Notes: generated from the letters alone by a model not told the origin. A stretch of DNA of 64,000 nucleotides from Shewanella metallivivens (GCF_028750675.1 NZ_JAQQPZ010000003.1:124001-188000), one strand, 5' to 3'. Counted from the first letter of the stretch, positions 9,298 to 21,340 are shown. Made by a program: numbers and translations.

Positions 9298-10437
9298 TTA
9301 GTACAGTGAGGTTTTATTGTTTTCAATAAACTCACGATTTAAGCGACCGTACATCTTGTAATAAGTCCAGATGGTGTAGCTTAATACGGTTGGTACGAAG
9401 ATAATAGCAGCAATGGTCATTACTTTTAAGGTCATTTGACTTGCTGTTGCATCCCACATGGTTAGACTCACATTAGGCTCTAATGATGATGGCATAACAA
9501 ATGGGAACATCGCAGCACCACAAGTCACAATAACACCGGCGATAGCAAGCGAGCTAAACAAGAAAGCAAAACCACTACGGTTAAAGCGACTGGCTAAAAT
9601 AACCAATATAGGCATGACTAAACCCAATACTGGGAATAGCATGGTCACTGGGTATTTGTCGTAGTTGACTAACCAGGCACCGGCTTCAATTGCCACTGTT
9701 TTTGTGGTTGGGTTTGATTGGCCTGCTAGGTCAAGCGTTGATGTAATCACATACCCATCAATACCATTGACTAACCATAAGCCTGCTGCAGCAAATAGTA
9801 CAAACAACAAACCACCACATATTTGCGATGCTTTAGCACTACGTACACGTAACTCGCCTTCGGTTTTCATTTGTAACCAAGACGCGCCTTGCATCATAAA
9901 CATCGTGACACTGACAAGACCGGCTAACAAACCAAATGGATTTAACAAGCCGAATAAGCCACCGTGGTAAGTTGCACGTAGATATTCGTCAAAGTTAAAT
10001 GGCACGCCTTGCAATAAGTTACCAAATGCAACGCCAATGATCAGTGGTGGCACAAAGCCGCCAACAAACAATGCCCAATCCCAGGTTTTACGCCATTTTG
10101 GATCTTCAATTTTTGAACGGTAATCAAAGCCAACTGGACGCATATATAGCGCGAACAACACTAACATCATCGCGATATAGAAACCAGAAAATGAAACCGC
10201 ATAAACCATAGGCCAAGCAGCAAATAAGGCGCCACCTGCGGTGATTAGCCAAACTTGGTTACCGTCCCAGTGTGGGGCGATGGAGTTAATCATAATACGA
10301 CGCTCAGTATCGTCTTTACCAATAATCGGTAATAACGCACCTACGCCCATGTCAAAGCCATCAGTTACAGCAAATCCGACTAGCAATACGCCGATTAATG
10401 CCCACCAGATAAATCTTAATACTTCATAATCAAACAT
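9298..10437 (-). CDS. cydB: Cytochrome bd ubiquinol oxidase subunit II
   Basis: At 379 residues this is the length of E. coli CydB. It opens MFDYEVLRFIWWALIGVLLVGFAVTDGFDMG-like, with the family's conserved GFDMGVG motif at about residues 28-34, followed by HWDGNQVWLITAGGALFAAWP and repeated hydrophobic helices. CydB pairs with CydA to form the high-affinity quinol oxidase that reduces O2 without pumping protons. It lies 15 bp downstream of cydA and 17 bp upstream of cydX. An AGGACC-like Shine-Dalgarno sequence precedes the ATG. The C-terminus (YYKMYGRLNREFIENNKTSLY) is cytoplasmic in the usual topology. Confidence 0.97.
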   Translation of the reverse strand: MFDYEVLRFIWWALIGVLLVGFAVTDGFDMGVGALLPIIGKDDTERRIMINSIAPHWDGNQVWLITAGGALFAAWPMVYAVSFSGFYIAMMLVLFALYMRPVGFDYRSKIEDPKWRKTWDWALFVGGFVPPLIIGVAFGNLLQGVPFNFDEYLRATYHGGLFGLLNPFGLLAGLVSVTMFMMQGASWLQMKTEGELRVRSAKASQICGGLLFVLFAAAGLWLVNGIDGYVITSTLDLAGQSNPTTKTVAIEAGAWLVNYDKYPVTMLFPVLGLVMPILVILASRFNRSGFAFLFSSLAIAGVIVTCGAAMFPFVMPSSLEPNVSLTMWDATASQMTLKVMTIAAIIFVPTVLSYTIWTYYKMYGRLNREFIENNKTSLY

Positions 10438-10452
10438 AATCAGGTCCTCCGA

Positions 10453-12009
10453 TTAGGCATCTTGGGTTTCAAAGTGATAACGACCAGTCTTTAAGCTACT
10501 TGGGCCAAGACGAGCGAACTTGAACATTAAGAAAGCCTCTATCACCAGTAAAATGGTGTAGAAAACCGTAATCGAAATAATACTGAACCATAAATCAGCA
10601 GGCGTTAAGCTCGATGCCGACATAAAAGTAGGTAGCACTTCTGAGATAGTCCATGGTTGACGGCCAAACTCTGACACAAACCAACCCGCTTCAATCGCAA
10701 TCCAAGGCAGGGGTAAGCTGTAAAGTGCAGCTCGTAATACCCATTTTTTCTCAGCAATTTTATGACGCGTGCTTTGCCAGAATGATGCAGCAAACACAAA
10801 TAACATAATCACACCACAACCTACCATCAAGCGGAAAGTCCAGAACATAGGTGCAACGGTAGGGATTGAGTCGTACGAAGCTGCAATAATTTGCTCTTCT
10901 GTCGCGTCAACCACTTTATCGGTATAACGTTTTAGTAAGAAGCCGTAGCCTAAGTCGACTTTGGTTGCTTCAAATTGCTCACGGGTTTCAGGCGTTTCAT
11001 CACCGGCACGTAATTTTTCAAGTAACGCATAGGCCACCATACCGTTACGGATACGCGCTTCATGTTCTTTTACAAGATCTTTAAGGCCTGTCACCTCTTC
11101 ATCTAAAGAACGTGTAGCAATAATACCCATTACATATGGAATTTTAACGGCATAATCTGTGTGCATGGTTTCTTGATTAGGGAAACCAACGGCAGTAAAC
11201 GCAGCAGGAGCAGGCTCAGTGTGCCATTCGGCTTCAATTGCAGCTAATTTAACACGCTGAACTTCACCGACTTCGTAACCTGATTCATCACCCAGTACAA
11301 TAACCGACAAAATCGCCGCCATACCAAAGCTTGCTGCTACTGCAAATGAGCGGCGTGCAAACGGTAAATCACGGCCTTTTAATATGTAATAAGCACTGAT
11401 AGACAGGACAAACATCGCACCTGCAACATAGCCAGATGCTACGGTGTGAACAAATTTAACCTGTGCAACAGGGTTAAATACTACCTCAGCAAAATTGACC
11501 ATTTCCATACGCATGGTTTCATAGTTAAACACAGAACCAACAGGGTTTTGCATCCAACCGTTTGCAATCAAAATCCACAATGCTGACATGTTAGAGCCAA
11601 TGGCCACTAACCAGGTCACCGCAAGATGTTGACGTTTGCTAAAACGATCCCAACCGAAGAAGAACATACCCACTAAGGTAGACTCTAGGAAGAACGCCAT
11701 TAACCCTTCAATCGCCAAAGGCGCACCGAAAATGTCACCTACATAATGAGAATAGTATGACCAGTTAGTACCAAACTGGAACTCCATAGCTAATCCCGTA
11801 GACACACCTAGGGCAAAGTTAATACCGAAAAGCTTACCCCAAAACTTAGTCATATCTTTATAAATCTGATTATTCGTCATCACATAAAGTGATTCCATAA
11901 TTGCCAGAATAAAGGCAAGACCTAGGGTAAGTGGAACAAATAAAAAGTGGTACATGGCTGTCAACGCAAATTGAAAACGCGATAGCTCAACAACCTCTTC
12001 GATAATCAT
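10453..12009 (-). CDS. cydA: Cytochrome bd ubiquinol oxidase subunit I
   Basis: I place the start at the ATG at 12009 ([17 protein letters not shown]), giving 518 residues. AGGAGT lies 6 nt upstream and the family begins here; the longer frame to 12096 adds 29 unlikely residues. Heme b ligand regions are visible ([19 protein letters not shown]), and the family signature GRQPW occurs in [14 protein letters not shown]. The periplasmic Q-loop (about residues 240-380) is long, as in the E. coli L-type oxidase. CydA carries the quinol site and the hemes. It is first in cydABX, and upstream lies a ~970-bp non-coding region that must contain its promoter. Confidence 0.97.
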   Translation of the reverse strand: MIIEEVVELSRFQFALTAMYHFLFVPLTLGLAFILAIMESLYVMTNNQIYKDMTKFWGKLFGINFALGVSTGLAMEFQFGTNWSYYSHYVGDIFGAPLAIEGLMAFFLESTLVGMFFFGWDRFSKRQHLAVTWLVAIGSNMSALWILIANGWMQNPVGSVFNYETMRMEMVNFAEVVFNPVAQVKFVHTVASGYVAGAMFVLSISAYYILKGRDLPFARRSFAVAASFGMAAILSVIVLGDESGYEVGEVQRVKLAAIEAEWHTEPAPAAFTAVGFPNQETMHTDYAVKIPYVMGIIATRSLDEEVTGLKDLVKEHEARIRNGMVAYALLEKLRAGDETPETREQFEATKVDLGYGFLLKRYTDKVVDATEEQIIAASYDSIPTVAPMFWTFRLMVGCGVIMLFVFAASFWQSTRHKIAEKKWVLRAALYSLPLPWIAIEAGWFVSEFGRQPWTISEVLPTFMSASSLTPADLWFSIISITVFYTILLVIEAFLMFKFARLGPSSLKTGRYHFETQDA

Positions 12010-12977
12010 TGGCGACTCCTTAACTTCATTCAGTTCGACCAAATGCGATACGGCAATGACACATTGCCACAGTGATGATGTTATACCTGAAAACATTATT
12101 TTAAAGTTAATAATGTTAATGCGTTTATTAATGAAAATAGACGAATCAAACCATTAGCTTAGATTTTCAAGCCCAATCCTAAACGTTCTATATCTTACGG
12201 CATACAAGCAGGTGAGATCAGATTTTTTAATCAAATTTGTGACAAACATTAGATTTTTTGCATAGTAACAATTTAATCCTTTTGTAACAATCACTTACAA
12301 CACACTCGACCTTGTTGAAAAGCATAAAATAATGATTTTTGTGATATAGATCCGAGCGGGTTTTAGTAAAAAGCTTTACAAACCTAACAAATTGCCGATT
12401 TCACCCTCTCTAGAGGTATTGACAATATCACCCCAATTGCTAGGAGCAAACATTTTAAATACGTTAAATGCTCATAAATACCTTATTGATTAATATTATT
12501 AACGAATACATAACCATTTAATAAAGTACGCAAAATGGATTAGCAGTCCTGAATATACAAAAACATTACAATATAAAATTAACTATATTATTCAGATAGG
12601 TAGAGATATTCAGACTTGGTAGATAATAAGAAAAACACAGTAAACATGAATAAAACTAATTCAAAAGATCATTTTTAGCATTTGAGCCCCTCAAATGCTG
12701 AACGTATGATTTATCCCCCCCCCTTGCAGTGTGTTAGACACCTTAGTCTAAATCTACCATTCACACGGTTCAGAGATATCGTATGCCACTGTGATTTGAA
12801 TATACTATTAACTAAGCACGTCTTTTCTGAGATGTTTACTTCAAAAGAAGACAAATAACTGTCATTGAGTTAAGTGACATTATCAGTGCTTTAGTTCGTT
12901 ACACCCTATATGGTATTAATTGACTGAATAAGTACTTTTTAGTGTTTTATTTTTCAGATAATGATTCACAATGTCAT
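12010..12977. other. Long non-coding region between cydA and purL
   Basis: Nearly 1 kb separates the cydA start from the purL terminator, and it must contain the cyd promoter. It is AT-rich and has no convincing open frame. Near cydA there is a loose direct repeat GTTAATAATGTTAAT (about 12107-12121), suggestive of ArcA-type elements but with 9-bp rather than the usual 11-bp spacing. TGTGATATAGATCCGA (about 12340-12355) looks like half of a CRP site. A perfect hairpin (12677-12699) and a run of nine C (12715-12723) remain unexplained. I could not define the cyd promoter. Confidence 0.6.
12677..12699. repeat. Perfect 10-bp hairpin of unknown role
   Basis: Arms AGCATTTGAG (12677-12686) and CTCAAATGCT (12690-12699) pair perfectly around a CCC loop. 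Neither strand has a following U-tract, so it is not a standard terminator. It stands alone in the cydA-purL gap, 15 bp before the C9 run. Confidence 0.7.
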
Positions 12978-13008
12978 AAAAAAAGCGACTCAATTGAGTC
13001 GCTTTTTT
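12978..13008 (-). terminator. purL intrinsic terminator
   Basis: The self-complementary stem GCGACTCAATTGAGTCGC (12985-13002) is flanked by A7 and T6. It begins 15 bp beyond the purL stop and reads as a strong terminator on the minus strand. Confidence 0.92.
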
Positions 13009-13023
13009 GTTCACTAAACATGC

Positions 13024-16000
13024 TTAGCCAATCTTAACCCGTGCATTACGGAACATGCGCATCCATGGGCTGTCTTCACCCCAACCATCTGGGTGCCATG
13101 AGTTAGCAACGGTTCTGAATACTCGCTCTGGGTGTGGCATCATAATGGTGACACGACCGTCAGTAGTACAAATACCGGTTAAGCCGTTTGGCGAACCATT
13201 AGGGTTCTCTGGGTATTGCGTAGCGATTTGGCCGTGGCCATCAACATAACGCAGTGCAATTGTACCGGAGGCTTCAGCACCAGCAAGCGCTTGAGCATTG
13301 GCAAATTCTGCTAAACCTTCACCGTGCGAGACTGCGATAGGCATACGCGAACCGGCCATACCGTCAAAAAATACCGATGGTGACTGCTGAACCTCAACCA
13401 GACTAAAACGCGCTTCAAAACGCTCAGAGCGGTTGCGCACAAAGTGTGGCCAATGCTCACTGCCAGGAATAATTTCTTTTAAGTTAGACAACATCTGACA
13501 ACCGTTACACACACCTAAAGCAATGCTTGAATCACGCTCAAAGAAGCGGCTAAATTCATCACGAGCACGGCTGTTAAATAAAATCGACTTAGCCCAACCT
13601 TCGCCGGCGCCAAGAACGTCACCGTAAGAGAAACCACCACAAGCCACTAAACCTTGGAACTCTTCTAGGCTGATGCGGCCTGATAAAATATCAGACATGT
13701 GCACATCGCGGCTTTCAAAACCTGCGCGGTCAAATGCCGCAGCCATTTCAATGTGCGAGTTAACACCCTGCTCACGTAAAATAGCCATTTTAGGCGCTGC
13801 GCCTTTTAAAATATAAGGTGCGGCAACATCTTCACTTGGGTTAAAGCCTAATTTAACGGTTAAGCCCGGTGCATCAGCTTGTTGTTTAAGCTCAAACTCT
13901 TGCTTAGCACATTCTGGGTTATCGCGCAGGGCTTGCATGCGGTAGGTGGTTTCAGACCACAAAGTGCGTAATGCAGTGCGGCTGTCAGCAAAGATAACAC
14001 GCTCACCATCAGTAATACTGATCTTATCGGCAACTTGCAGACCACCAATGTGATGGCAGCTCACGCCTTTTGCTTCAAACTGCGCGGCAATGTCGGTTGC
14101 TTGCTCGGCACTCACTTGAATAACAGCACCCAATTCTTCGTTAAATAGACGCTCTAAATCAGTGCCGTTTAAGCCAGCTAAATCAATATTTAACCCCGTG
14201 TTACCAGCAAATGCCATTTCAACTAAAGTGGTAAATAATCCACCGTCGCTGCGGTCGTGATAAGCGATAACAGCCTGGTCTGCCACTAACTTTTGCATCA
14301 CTTCAAAGAAGCCTGCAAGATTTGCCGTGTTATCCAGTGTTGGTGCTATATCGCCTAGCTCACTGTACACCTGCGCTAAACATGAGCCACCTAAACGATT
14401 TTGACCGTTGCTCAAGTCAAGCATTAGCAATGCGCTGTCGCCTTTATCAGAGCGCAGCTCTGGAGTGACGGTTTTACGAATGTCTTGCACAACACCAAAG
14501 GCAGTAATCACTAACGACATTGGCGATGTTACGGTTTTATTGACGCCGTTGTCTTCCCATGCGGTTTTCATCGACATTGAATCTTTACCGACAGGAATGG
14601 TAATCCCAAGCGCTGGACATAAGTCTTCACCGATAGCTTTTACCGCTTCATAAAGGCCGGCATCTTCACCAGGATGACCGGCTGGTGACATCCAGTTAGC
14701 CGACAGTTTAATGCGTTTGAACGAGCCAATATCTGCACCAGCAATGTTCATAATCGATTCTGCGACAGCCATACGCGCAGAGGCATCAAAGTCTAAAAGT
14801 GCAAGCGGTGTGCGCTCGCCCATCGACATGGCTTCGCCAGTGTAGCTGTCATAACTTGATGCGGTTACCGCACAGTCAGCAACAGGCACCTGCCAAGGAC
14901 CCACCATTTGGTCGCGATTGACTAAGCCAGTAACAGAGCGGTCACCAATGGTGATTAAAAAGGTTTTATCGGCAACAGTTGGTAGCGTTAACACGCGCTT
15001 AACGGCTTCGGTTAACTCAATCTTAGTTTGATCTAATGCCGGTGATACTGCTTTAGCGGTTACCACATCACGGCTCATTTTAGGCGCTTTACCCAGTAAC
15101 ACTTCAAGCGGTAAGTCGATTGGTTTGTTATTAAAGTGGCTATCGGCAAGCGTTAAATGCATCTCTTCCGTCGCTTCACCCACAACGGCAAACGGCGCAC
15201 GTTCGCGAGCACAAATATCAGCAAACTGTTGTAAATTCTCAGGTGCTACCGATAACACATAGCGCTCTTGCGATTCGTTACACCAAATCTCAAGCGGGCT
15301 CATGCCTGGCTCATCAGATGGCACGTTACGTAAATTAAATACGCCGCCTCGATCACCATCGTTAACCAATTCAGGGAATGCATTTGATAAACCGCCGGCG
15401 CCCACGTCATGAATAAACTGGATCGGGTTGGCGCTGCCTAATTGCCAGCAACGGTCGATGACTTCTTGACAACGACGTTCCATTTCTGGGTTTTCACGCT
15501 GCACCGATGCAAAGTCTAAATCTTCACTTGATTGACCTGAAGCCATTGAAGAAGCCGCGCCGCCACCTAAACCGATGTTCATCGCAGGACCGCCTAACAC
15601 AATCAGTTTAGCGCCAACGGTAATTTCGCCTTTTTGCACGTGTTCTTCACGGATATTACCTAAACCACCGGCAATCATAATCGGCTTATGGTAACCACGC
15701 ACTTCAACACCGTTATGGCTTGAGACTTCTTGCTCGTAAGTACGGAAATAACCGGTTAACGCCGGACGGCCAAATTCGTTATTAAATGCCGCGCCGCCTA
15801 ATGGGCCTTCTAGCATGATTTCTAACGGGGTCACAATACGGTCAGGTTTGCCGTAATTGCCTTCCCACGGTTGGACAAACCCAGGAATTTTAAGGTTAGA
15901 TACGGTAAAACCGTTTAAACCGGCTTTAGGTTTAGAACCTCGACCAGTGGCACCTTCGTCACGAATTTCACCACCAGAACCGGTAGCGGCACCAGGATAT

Positions 16001-16908
16001 GGGCTGATCGCGGTTGGGTGATTGTGGGTTTCTACCTTCATCAATACGTGCATCGGCTCGGTGTGATAGTTGTATACACCGTCAGGATCAGGGAAGAAAC
16101 GACCTGCAACAGAACCCGTCATTACAGCCGCATTATCTTTGTAGGCCGATAATACATAATCAGGCGTGACTTCAAAGGTGTTCTTAATCATTTTGAACAA
16201 TGATTTAGGCTGTACTTCGCCGTCAATCGTCCAATCGGCATTGAAAATTTTATGACGACAATGTTCTGAGTTAGCCTGAGCAAACATCATTAATTCAATG
16301 TCATTTGGGTTACGGTTTAGGCGGATGAAATTTTCGACTAGGTAGTCAATTTCATCATCTGCTAATGCTAAGCCTAACTTGACGTTAGCGACTTCAAGTG
16401 CGCGGCGACCTTCGGCTAAAATATTAACACTGTTAAATTTAGCAGGCTCAGTGCGGGCAAACAGCACTTGGGCGTCATCAAAGCTTGGCAATATCACTTC
16501 AACCATGCGGTCGTGCAATAATCCTTGTAATTGCTTTTGCTGTTCAGTCGTTAATGTAGCTGACTCAACATAATAGGCAATACCACGCTCTAAACGCTTC
16601 ACTTTACTGAGGCCGCAATTATGGGCAATATCGGTCGCTTTAGAGGACCAAGGAGAAATCGTGCCCGGGCGCGGAGTAACAAACAGTAACGCTCCCTCTG
16701 GCGCATGTGACTCGATTGCAGGGCCGTACGTAAGAATGGTTTCTAGTTGTAGACGTTCATTATCATCGAGTTGTTCAGTCAGATCGGCTAAATGCACATA
16801 TTCGGCATAAATTTGCGATACTGGAAGCGATGCGTTTTCGCAAGCCTCCATGAGTTTTTGAACTCTAAATGCAGATAGTGCAGGGGCTCCGCGAATGATT
16901 TCCATCAC
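13024..16908 (-). CDS. purL: Phosphoribosylformylglycinamidine synthase (FGAM synthetase)
   Basis: This is the large single-chain PurL, 1294 residues, performing the fourth step of purine synthesis: FGAR plus glutamine plus ATP to FGAM. It shows the N-terminal PurS-like region, the linker, two ATP-grasp-like synthetase halves ([21 protein letters not shown] is the hallmark nucleotide-binding loop; DSMSMKTAW in the second half) and a C-terminal glutaminase domain with the nucleophile in [11 protein letters not shown] and the triad region PHPER. The first codon is GTG (16908) immediately followed by ATG (16905); either fits the AAGGTG ribosome-binding site, and E. coli PurL also starts Met-Met-Glu-Ile. 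It is monocistronic, ending at a strong terminator. Confidence 0.98.
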   Translation of the reverse strand: MMEIIRGAPALSAFRVQKLMEACENASLPVSQIYAEYVHLADLTEQLDDNERLQLETILTYGPAIESHAPEGALLFVTPRPGTISPWSSKATDIAHNCGLSKVKRLERGIAYYVESATLTTEQQKQLQGLLHDRMVEVILPSFDDAQVLFARTEPAKFNSVNILAEGRRALEVANVKLGLALADDEIDYLVENFIRLNRNPNDIELMMFAQANSEHCRHKIFNADWTIDGEVQPKSLFKMIKNTFEVTPDYVLSAYKDNAAVMTGSVAGRFFPDPDGVYNYHTEPMHVLMKVETHNHPTAISPYPGAATGSGGEIRDEGATGRGSKPKAGLNGFTVSNLKIPGFVQPWEGNYGKPDRIVTPLEIMLEGPLGGAAFNNEFGRPALTGYFRTYEQEVSSHNGVEVRGYHKPIMIAGGLGNIREEHVQKGEITVGAKLIVLGGPAMNIGLGGGAASSMASGQSSEDLDFASVQRENPEMERRCQEVIDRCWQLGSANPIQFIHDVGAGGLSNAFPELVNDGDRGGVFNLRNVPSDEPGMSPLEIWCNESQERYVLSVAPENLQQFADICARERAPFAVVGEATEEMHLTLADSHFNNKPIDLPLEVLLGKAPKMSRDVVTAKAVSPALDQTKIELTEAVKRVLTLPTVADKTFLITIGDRSVTGLVNRDQMVGPWQVPVADCAVTASSYDSYTGEAMSMGERTPLALLDFDASARMAVAESIMNIAGADIGSFKRIKLSANWMSPAGHPGEDAGLYEAVKAIGEDLCPALGITIPVGKDSMSMKTAWEDNGVNKTVTSPMSLVITAFGVVQDIRKTVTPELRSDKGDSALLMLDLSNGQNRLGGSCLAQVYSELGDIAPTLDNTANLAGFFEVMQKLVADQAVIAYHDRSDGGLFTTLVEMAFAGNTGLNIDLAGLNGTDLERLFNEELGAVIQVSAEQATDIAAQFEAKGVSCHHIGGLQVADKISITDGERVIFADSRTALRTLWSETTYRMQALRDNPECAKQEFELKQQADAPGLTVKLGFNPSEDVAAPYILKGAAPKMAILREQGVNSHIEMAAAFDRAGFESRDVHMSDILSGRISLEEFQGLVACGGFSYGDVLGAGEGWAKSILFNSRARDEFSRFFERDSSIALGVCNGCQMLSNLKEIIPGSEHWPHFVRNRSERFEARFSLVEVQQSPSVFFDGMAGSRMPIAVSHGEGLAEFANAQALAGAEASGTIALRYVDGHGQIATQYPENPNGSPNGLTGICTTDGRVTIMMPHPERVFRTVANSWHPDGWGEDSPWMRMFRNARVKIG

Positions 16909-17263
16909 GTCTATTCACCTTATAATTTATATAGGAGGGTCAGAATTGGCGCTATTATAGGGAATTGCACCATACAAATCACGTTCAAGCACGGGTGAAA
17001 ACAGTGTTTCCTGATAGGGAAAATATCTCTGACGATGAATGCTACAGTGAATAGTATGACAACTTTACATCTGAACAATAACAGTACATTGTTTGATGTT
17101 TTTTTGTACAAGCCTAGGCGTTTTGCAAAACTCCTGATAAAGTATGCGAAAAATAACGCCTACCCCTACATATTTAAAGGCTATTCGACAGTATTAAACT
17201 CGTTTTTCTCGTATTACTCTCGTGAACATTAACGATACAACTTAAGATAACCAGTTAATAAAT
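16909..17263. other. Divergent purL/mltF intergenic region
   Basis: These 355 bp separate divergent purL and mltF and hold both promoters. I looked for a PurR-type operator (ACGCAAACGTTTGCGT) and saw only a partial likeness at GCGTTTTGCAAAAC (about 17118-17131), too weak to call. Short frames here have no supporting features. Confidence 0.5.
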
Positions 17264-18700
17264 ATGATCAAAACCTTATTCATCATTTTACTATGTGCCA
17301 TATTAAGTGCCTGTCATCCAGTTGATATTCAACAGGTCGATATTGCTGCGCCTGCACAAAAGCGTTCAGCTTTAAAGGTTGGTACCCTGTATGGCCCACA
17401 GATTTACCTTAATTCTGAATTAGGTGAAACCGGTTTTGATTATGAAATGGCTCAGCGTTTTGCTGATTATTTATCATTGCCATTAGAAATGATCCCTTAC
17501 ACAGATCGCAAAGCGTTATTTAAAGCGTTAAAAGATAACGATATCGACATTATTGCTGCAGGTATTGCCAAAACCCCTAATCGCAGCCAGCAATTTAAGC
17601 TTGGGCCAACACTGTATAAAGTCAACCAAGTGCTGGTCTACAAAGAAGGCACACCAGAGCCTAAAGACATTGGCACCTTGTCTGGTGAAATCACCGTCAT
17701 GGCGAACTCATCGTCTGTCAATACCCTAACTCAACTGCAAAAAGATTATCCAGAGTTAATCTGGAACCAAGTTAGCGATAAAGACAACGAAGAGCTATTT
17801 GCACTTATCGCCAAAGGTGAATTGAACTACACGATTTCAGACTCAAACAGTCTGCTGATCAATCAGCGCTTTTTACCCGAATTGCGCGCGGGGATGATTT
17901 TAGAAGAAAAAGTAGAAGTTGTGTGGTTATTGCCACCGAAAGACAGTGACCGTTTAATGAGCCAATTGTTAGCTTTTTGGCACAAAGAGAAACGTGCCGG
18001 CACCCTTGAGCACTTAAATGAAAAATATTTTGGCCATGTTAAGCGTTTTGATTATGTAGATACTCGCGCCTTTATCCGTGCTATTGACAATATTTTGCCC
18101 GAATATCGCGGCATGTTTGAAGAATACGCTGGCGAACTCGATTGGCGTAAGCTCGCGGCGGCGAGTTATCAAGAGTCACACTGGAACCCAACTGCCCGCT
18201 CTCCTACTGGCGTACGAGGCATGATGATGCTGACTCGCCCGACTGCCACTTATGTAGGAGTGGATAACCGTTTAGATGCTGAACAAAGTATCCGTGGCGG
18301 GGCATATTATTTAAAAGATATGTTAGACCGCTTACCTGAATCTATTCCTGATTCGCAGCGAGTATGGTTTGCTTTGGCCGCTTACAATATTGGTTTGGGC
18401 CATGTTGAAGATGCACGCCGCTTAACCGAATCCATGGGCATGGACCCTAGCGCCTGGCGAGACGTAAAAAAAGTATTACCTCTGTTGCAACAATCAAAAT
18501 ATTACAAGCAAACTCGATATGGTTATGCACGTGGCAGTGAAGCGGTACATTATGTTGACAGTATTCGCCGTTATTATGACACCTTAGTCTGGGTAGACAA
18601 CCAAACTAAACAAATGGAAATCATTGAAGAAAACGACAGCATTGAAGTGATCGCTGAAGAAGCACCAATTAATACCAATGTGTCTGCACAGCAACCTTGA
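17264..18700 (+). CDS. mltF: Membrane-bound lytic murein transglycosylase F
   Basis: The 478-residue protein is a lipoprotein ([17 protein letters not shown], lipidated Cys 17) with two domains. Residues ~35-265 form a family 3 solute-binding-like module ([30 protein letters not shown]). Residues ~285-440 form an SLT catalytic domain, with the catalytic Glu at about 304 in [12 protein letters not shown], followed by [12 protein letters not shown] and [16 protein letters not shown]. MltF cleaves peptidoglycan glycan strands to 1,6-anhydromuramyl products at the outer membrane, and the binding-like module regulates activity allosterically. Its position beside purL is conserved in related bacteria, as in E. 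coli (yfhD-purL). Confidence 0.95.
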   Translation: MIKTLFIILLCAILSACHPVDIQQVDIAAPAQKRSALKVGTLYGPQIYLNSELGETGFDYEMAQRFADYLSLPLEMIPYTDRKALFKALKDNDIDIIAAGIAKTPNRSQQFKLGPTLYKVNQVLVYKEGTPEPKDIGTLSGEITVMANSSSVNTLTQLQKDYPELIWNQVSDKDNEELFALIAKGELNYTISDSNSLLINQRFLPELRAGMILEEKVEVVWLLPPKDSDRLMSQLLAFWHKEKRAGTLEHLNEKYFGHVKRFDYVDTRAFIRAIDNILPEYRGMFEEYAGELDWRKLAAASYQESHWNPTARSPTGVRGMMMLTRPTATYVGVDNRLDAEQSIRGGAYYLKDMLDRLPESIPDSQRVWFALAAYNIGLGHVEDARRLTESMGMDPSAWRDVKKVLPLLQQSKYYKQTRYGYARGSEAVHYVDSIRRYYDTLVWVDNQTKQMEIIEENDSIEVIAEEAPINTNVSAQQP

Positions 18701-18838
18701 AAGAACAACAAGCCATAACTAATCATTCACAATAAACCATTGCATTGAGGGTATTGAAAAAATACTATGGCGGTTCTACGACGAGCTATCGCTTATCGCT
18801 ACACCATTTCACACAGTAAAAATGATTGAGGTCTGGGT

Positions 18839-18958
18839 ATGAGAAGAAGAATAATGAGCAACATGGTGTCACGCCGCCGAGTCATGCTTAAGGTACAAAA
18901 AAAACGCATTCAAAATCGTCAACGTGCTCATTTTTTACTTGTTCAAACAGAAAGTTAA
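18839..18958 (+). CDS. Very basic 39-residue protein, unknown
   Basis: A 39-codon frame starts at ATG 18839, with GAGG 8 nt upstream, and ends at TAA 18958. It begins MRRRIMSNMVSRRRVMLKVQ and continues with KKRIQNRQRAHFLLVQTES. About a third of its residues are Arg or Lys, which suggests RNA or ribosome contact. It lies between mltF (+) and tadA (-) with no terminator seen in front of it, so mltF read-through could express it. I do not recognise the family. The good ribosome-binding site and absence of competing signals favour a real gene, but a chance ORF cannot be excluded. Confidence 0.4.
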   Translation: MRRRIMSNMVSRRRVMLKVQKKRIQNRQRAHFLLVQTES

Positions 18959-19012
18959 TTTAAGTCTAATCACTTTTCGTTCACGCTAACCGCTAGTCCT
19001 CAAAAAAAGCCA

Positions 19013-19603
19013 TTAATCCGTTTGCTGTTTAGCTAACTGTTTAAGGGCTTTTTTTTCAGCTCGTCTACGCTTAAAAAACGCACTTAGCTGCGCCGCACAC
19101 TCATCGGCTAATACACCCGCACTGACCGATAATTGATGATTAAACGCCGGATGTTGTAATAAGTTAATCACGCTGCCAGCAGCCCCTGTTTTTAAATCCT
19201 CAGCCCCATAAACCACCCGTTCAATACGGCTATGCACCATTGCACCTGCACACATTGAACACGGCTCTAGTGTCACATACAAGGTTGTCCCCAACATACG
19301 ATAGTTTTCGAGCACGTTACCGGCTTGGCGAATACATTCCATTTCTGCATGGGCAGTAGGGTCGTGATTTAAAATACTGAGATTAAACCCACTGGCAATC
19401 ATCACATCATCTTTTACTAATACCGCCCCGACCGGCACCTCGCCCTTTAATTCAGCCTGCTGTGCAAGCTGCATTGCTAAGCGCATCCACTTTTCATCTA
19501 TGGCTAACTGAGCACGATCTATCGGCGCATCTTCGATGTCATTATCAACCTTGGTATGTACCCAAGGTTCGTTTGGGCGCTCTGCCTTTGGAGTATCTGT
19601 CAC
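19013..19603 (-). CDS. tadA: tRNA-specific adenosine-34 deaminase
   Basis: TadA converts the wobble adenosine of tRNA-Arg(ACG) to inosine. The zinc site is complete: His 85 and catalytic Glu 87 in PTAHAEMECIRQAG, then Cys 115 and Cys 118 in EPCSMCAGAMVHSRI. At 196 residues it is longer than E. coli TadA (about 167) because of a ~35-residue acidic N-terminal extension before DEKWMRLAMQLA. The start is GTG at 19603 with AGG about 9 nt upstream. No ATG exists before the first conserved helix, so the extension is probably real. It follows guaA but is separated from it by a strong terminator, so it needs read-through or its own promoter. Confidence 0.96.
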   Translation of the reverse strand: MTDTPKAERPNEPWVHTKVDNDIEDAPIDRAQLAIDEKWMRLAMQLAQQAELKGEVPVGAVLVKDDVMIASGFNLSILNHDPTAHAEMECIRQAGNVLENYRMLGTTLYVTLEPCSMCAGAMVHSRIERVVYGAEDLKTGAAGSVINLLQHPAFNHQLSVSAGVLADECAAQLSAFFKRRRAEKKALKQLAKQQTD

Positions 19604-19646
19604 ACTATTAACCTAGGTAAAGTTCATGCTTTCTATTCTACCAAAT

Positions 19647-19672
19647 AAAAAAGACGCCGCAGCGTCTTTTTT
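19647..19672 (-). terminator. guaA intrinsic terminator
   Basis: Arms AAAAAAGACGC (19647-19657) and GCGTCTTTTTT (19662-19672) enclose a CGCA loop, directly downstream of guaA on the minus strand. Confidence 0.92.
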
Positions 19673-19699
19673 GTAGAACCAAGGGTTAATCCGCTTGGA

Positions 19700-21277
19700 T
19701 TATTCCCATTCAATCGTTGCCGGTGGCTTACCTGAAATATCGTACACCACACGAGAAATACCATCGATTTCATTAATGATGCGGTTCGATACACGACCCA
19801 AAAAGTCGTAAGGTAAGTGCGCCCAATGTGCTGTCATAAAGTCGATAGTTTCTACCGCGCGAAGCGACACAACCCAATCATATTTACGACCATCGCCCAT
19901 CACGCCCACTGAACGTACTGGTAAAAATACCGTAAATGCTTGGCTGACTTTGTTGTATAAGTCAGCTTTATGCAACTCTTCAATAAAGATAGCATCAGCA
20001 CGGCGTAACAAGTCACAGTATTCTTTTTTCACTTCGCCAAGTACGCGTACACCAAGGCCAGGCCCAGGGAAAGGGTGACGATAAAGCATGTTGTAAGGTA
20101 AGCCGAGCTCTAAACCGATCTTACGCACTTCATCTTTAAATAACTCACGTAGCGGCTCAACTAAACCTAATTCCATATCGTCAGGCAAACCGCCTACGTT
20201 ATGGTGCGACTTAATTACATGCGCTTTACCGGTAGCACTGCCTGCAGACTCAATCACATCTGGGTAGATAGTGCCCTGAGCTAACCATTTAGCATTGACG
20301 CATTTTTTAGATTCTTCATCAAAAATCTCAACAAACACACGACCAATGATTTTACGCTTCGCTTCTGGGTCGGCTTCACCGGCCATCGCATCTAAGAAAC
20401 GGTTTTCAGCATCAACATGAATAATGTTCAGTCCAAAATGATCGCCAAACATTTCTAATACTTGATCGGCTTCGTTTAAACGCAATAAACCGTTGTCAAC
20501 AAACACACAAGTTAACTTGTCGCCAATGGCGCGGTGTAACAGCATAGCCACAACCGATGAATCTACACCACCAGAAAGGCCTAAAATCACTTCATCATCG
20601 CCAATTTGTTGCTTTAAACGCTCAATGGCATCTTCGATAATGGATGAGGGTTTCCAATTTGCCTCACAGCCACAAATGTCTAACGCAAAATGCTCAAGCA
20701 TGCGTTGACCTTGACGAGTGTGAGTCACTTCAGGGTGAAATTGCACGCCGTAAAAACGTTTTTCTTCATTGGCCATTGCCGCAAAAGGACAGGTTTCTGT
20801 TTTAGCCACTGTCACAAAGCCTTCTGGGATCACCGATACTTTATCACCGTGGCTCATCCATACGTCAAGTAATGGCTTACCGTCTGCGCTCACGGCATCT
20901 TCAATGCTTTTAAACAGTGCAGAAGTGGTTTGCAGTTCGATTTGAGCATAGCCAAACTCGCCCTCGCCCACACCTTGAATCACTTTACCGCCAAGCTGCT
21001 CAGACATGGTTTGCATGCCATAACAAATGCCCAATACAGGAACACCAGCAGTAAATACATATTCTGGTGCGCGCGGAGAGTGGTCAGCAGTAACGCTCTC
21101 AGGCCCACCCGCTAAAATAATGCCGTTTGGTGCAAACTCACGAATTTGTGCTTCGCTGACGTCCCACGCCCATAACTCACAATACACGCCAATTTCACGA
21201 ATACGACGGGCAATAAGTTGAGTGTACTGAGAACCAAAATCGAGGATCAAAATCTTATGATCATGAATATTAATCAT
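19700..21277 (-). CDS. guaA: GMP synthase (glutamine-hydrolysing)
   Basis: GuaA (525 residues, the same as E. coli) aminates XMP to GMP. The N-terminal class I glutaminase has its nucleophile Cys at about 85 in VLGICYGMQ and the His-Glu pair in FHPEVTHT. The ATP-pyrophosphatase P-loop is [16 protein letters not shown] (about residues 230-245). The C-terminal dimer domain includes [17 protein letters not shown] and ends PPATIEWE. It is second in guaBA, 91 bp after guaB, and that gap contains a terminator-like hairpin which could reduce guaA relative to guaB. Confidence 0.98.
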   Translation of the reverse strand: MINIHDHKILILDFGSQYTQLIARRIREIGVYCELWAWDVSEAQIREFAPNGIILAGGPESVTADHSPRAPEYVFTAGVPVLGICYGMQTMSEQLGGKVIQGVGEGEFGYAQIELQTTSALFKSIEDAVSADGKPLLDVWMSHGDKVSVIPEGFVTVAKTETCPFAAMANEEKRFYGVQFHPEVTHTRQGQRMLEHFALDICGCEANWKPSSIIEDAIERLKQQIGDDEVILGLSGGVDSSVVAMLLHRAIGDKLTCVFVDNGLLRLNEADQVLEMFGDHFGLNIIHVDAENRFLDAMAGEADPEAKRKIIGRVFVEIFDEESKKCVNAKWLAQGTIYPDVIESAGSATGKAHVIKSHHNVGGLPDDMELGLVEPLRELFKDEVRKIGLELGLPYNMLYRHPFPGPGLGVRVLGEVKKEYCDLLRRADAIFIEELHKADLYNKVSQAFTVFLPVRSVGVMGDGRKYDWVVSLRAVETIDFMTAHWAHLPYDFLGRVSNRIINEIDGISRVVYDISGKPPATIEWE

Positions 21278-21340
21278 GGGTAACCTTTACAAATTGATTA
21301 AATGCCATAGCCAATACATTGGCCATATGCGATTAACAAA

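Noticed and set aside
12340-12355. CRP-binding site upstream of cydA
   Set aside because: Only one half (TGTGA) matches; the second half is poor, and its position relative to a promoter is unknown.
17035-17232. 65-codon frame in the purL-mltF gap
   Set aside because: No Shine-Dalgarno sequence, odd composition, and it occupies the likely mltF promoter region.
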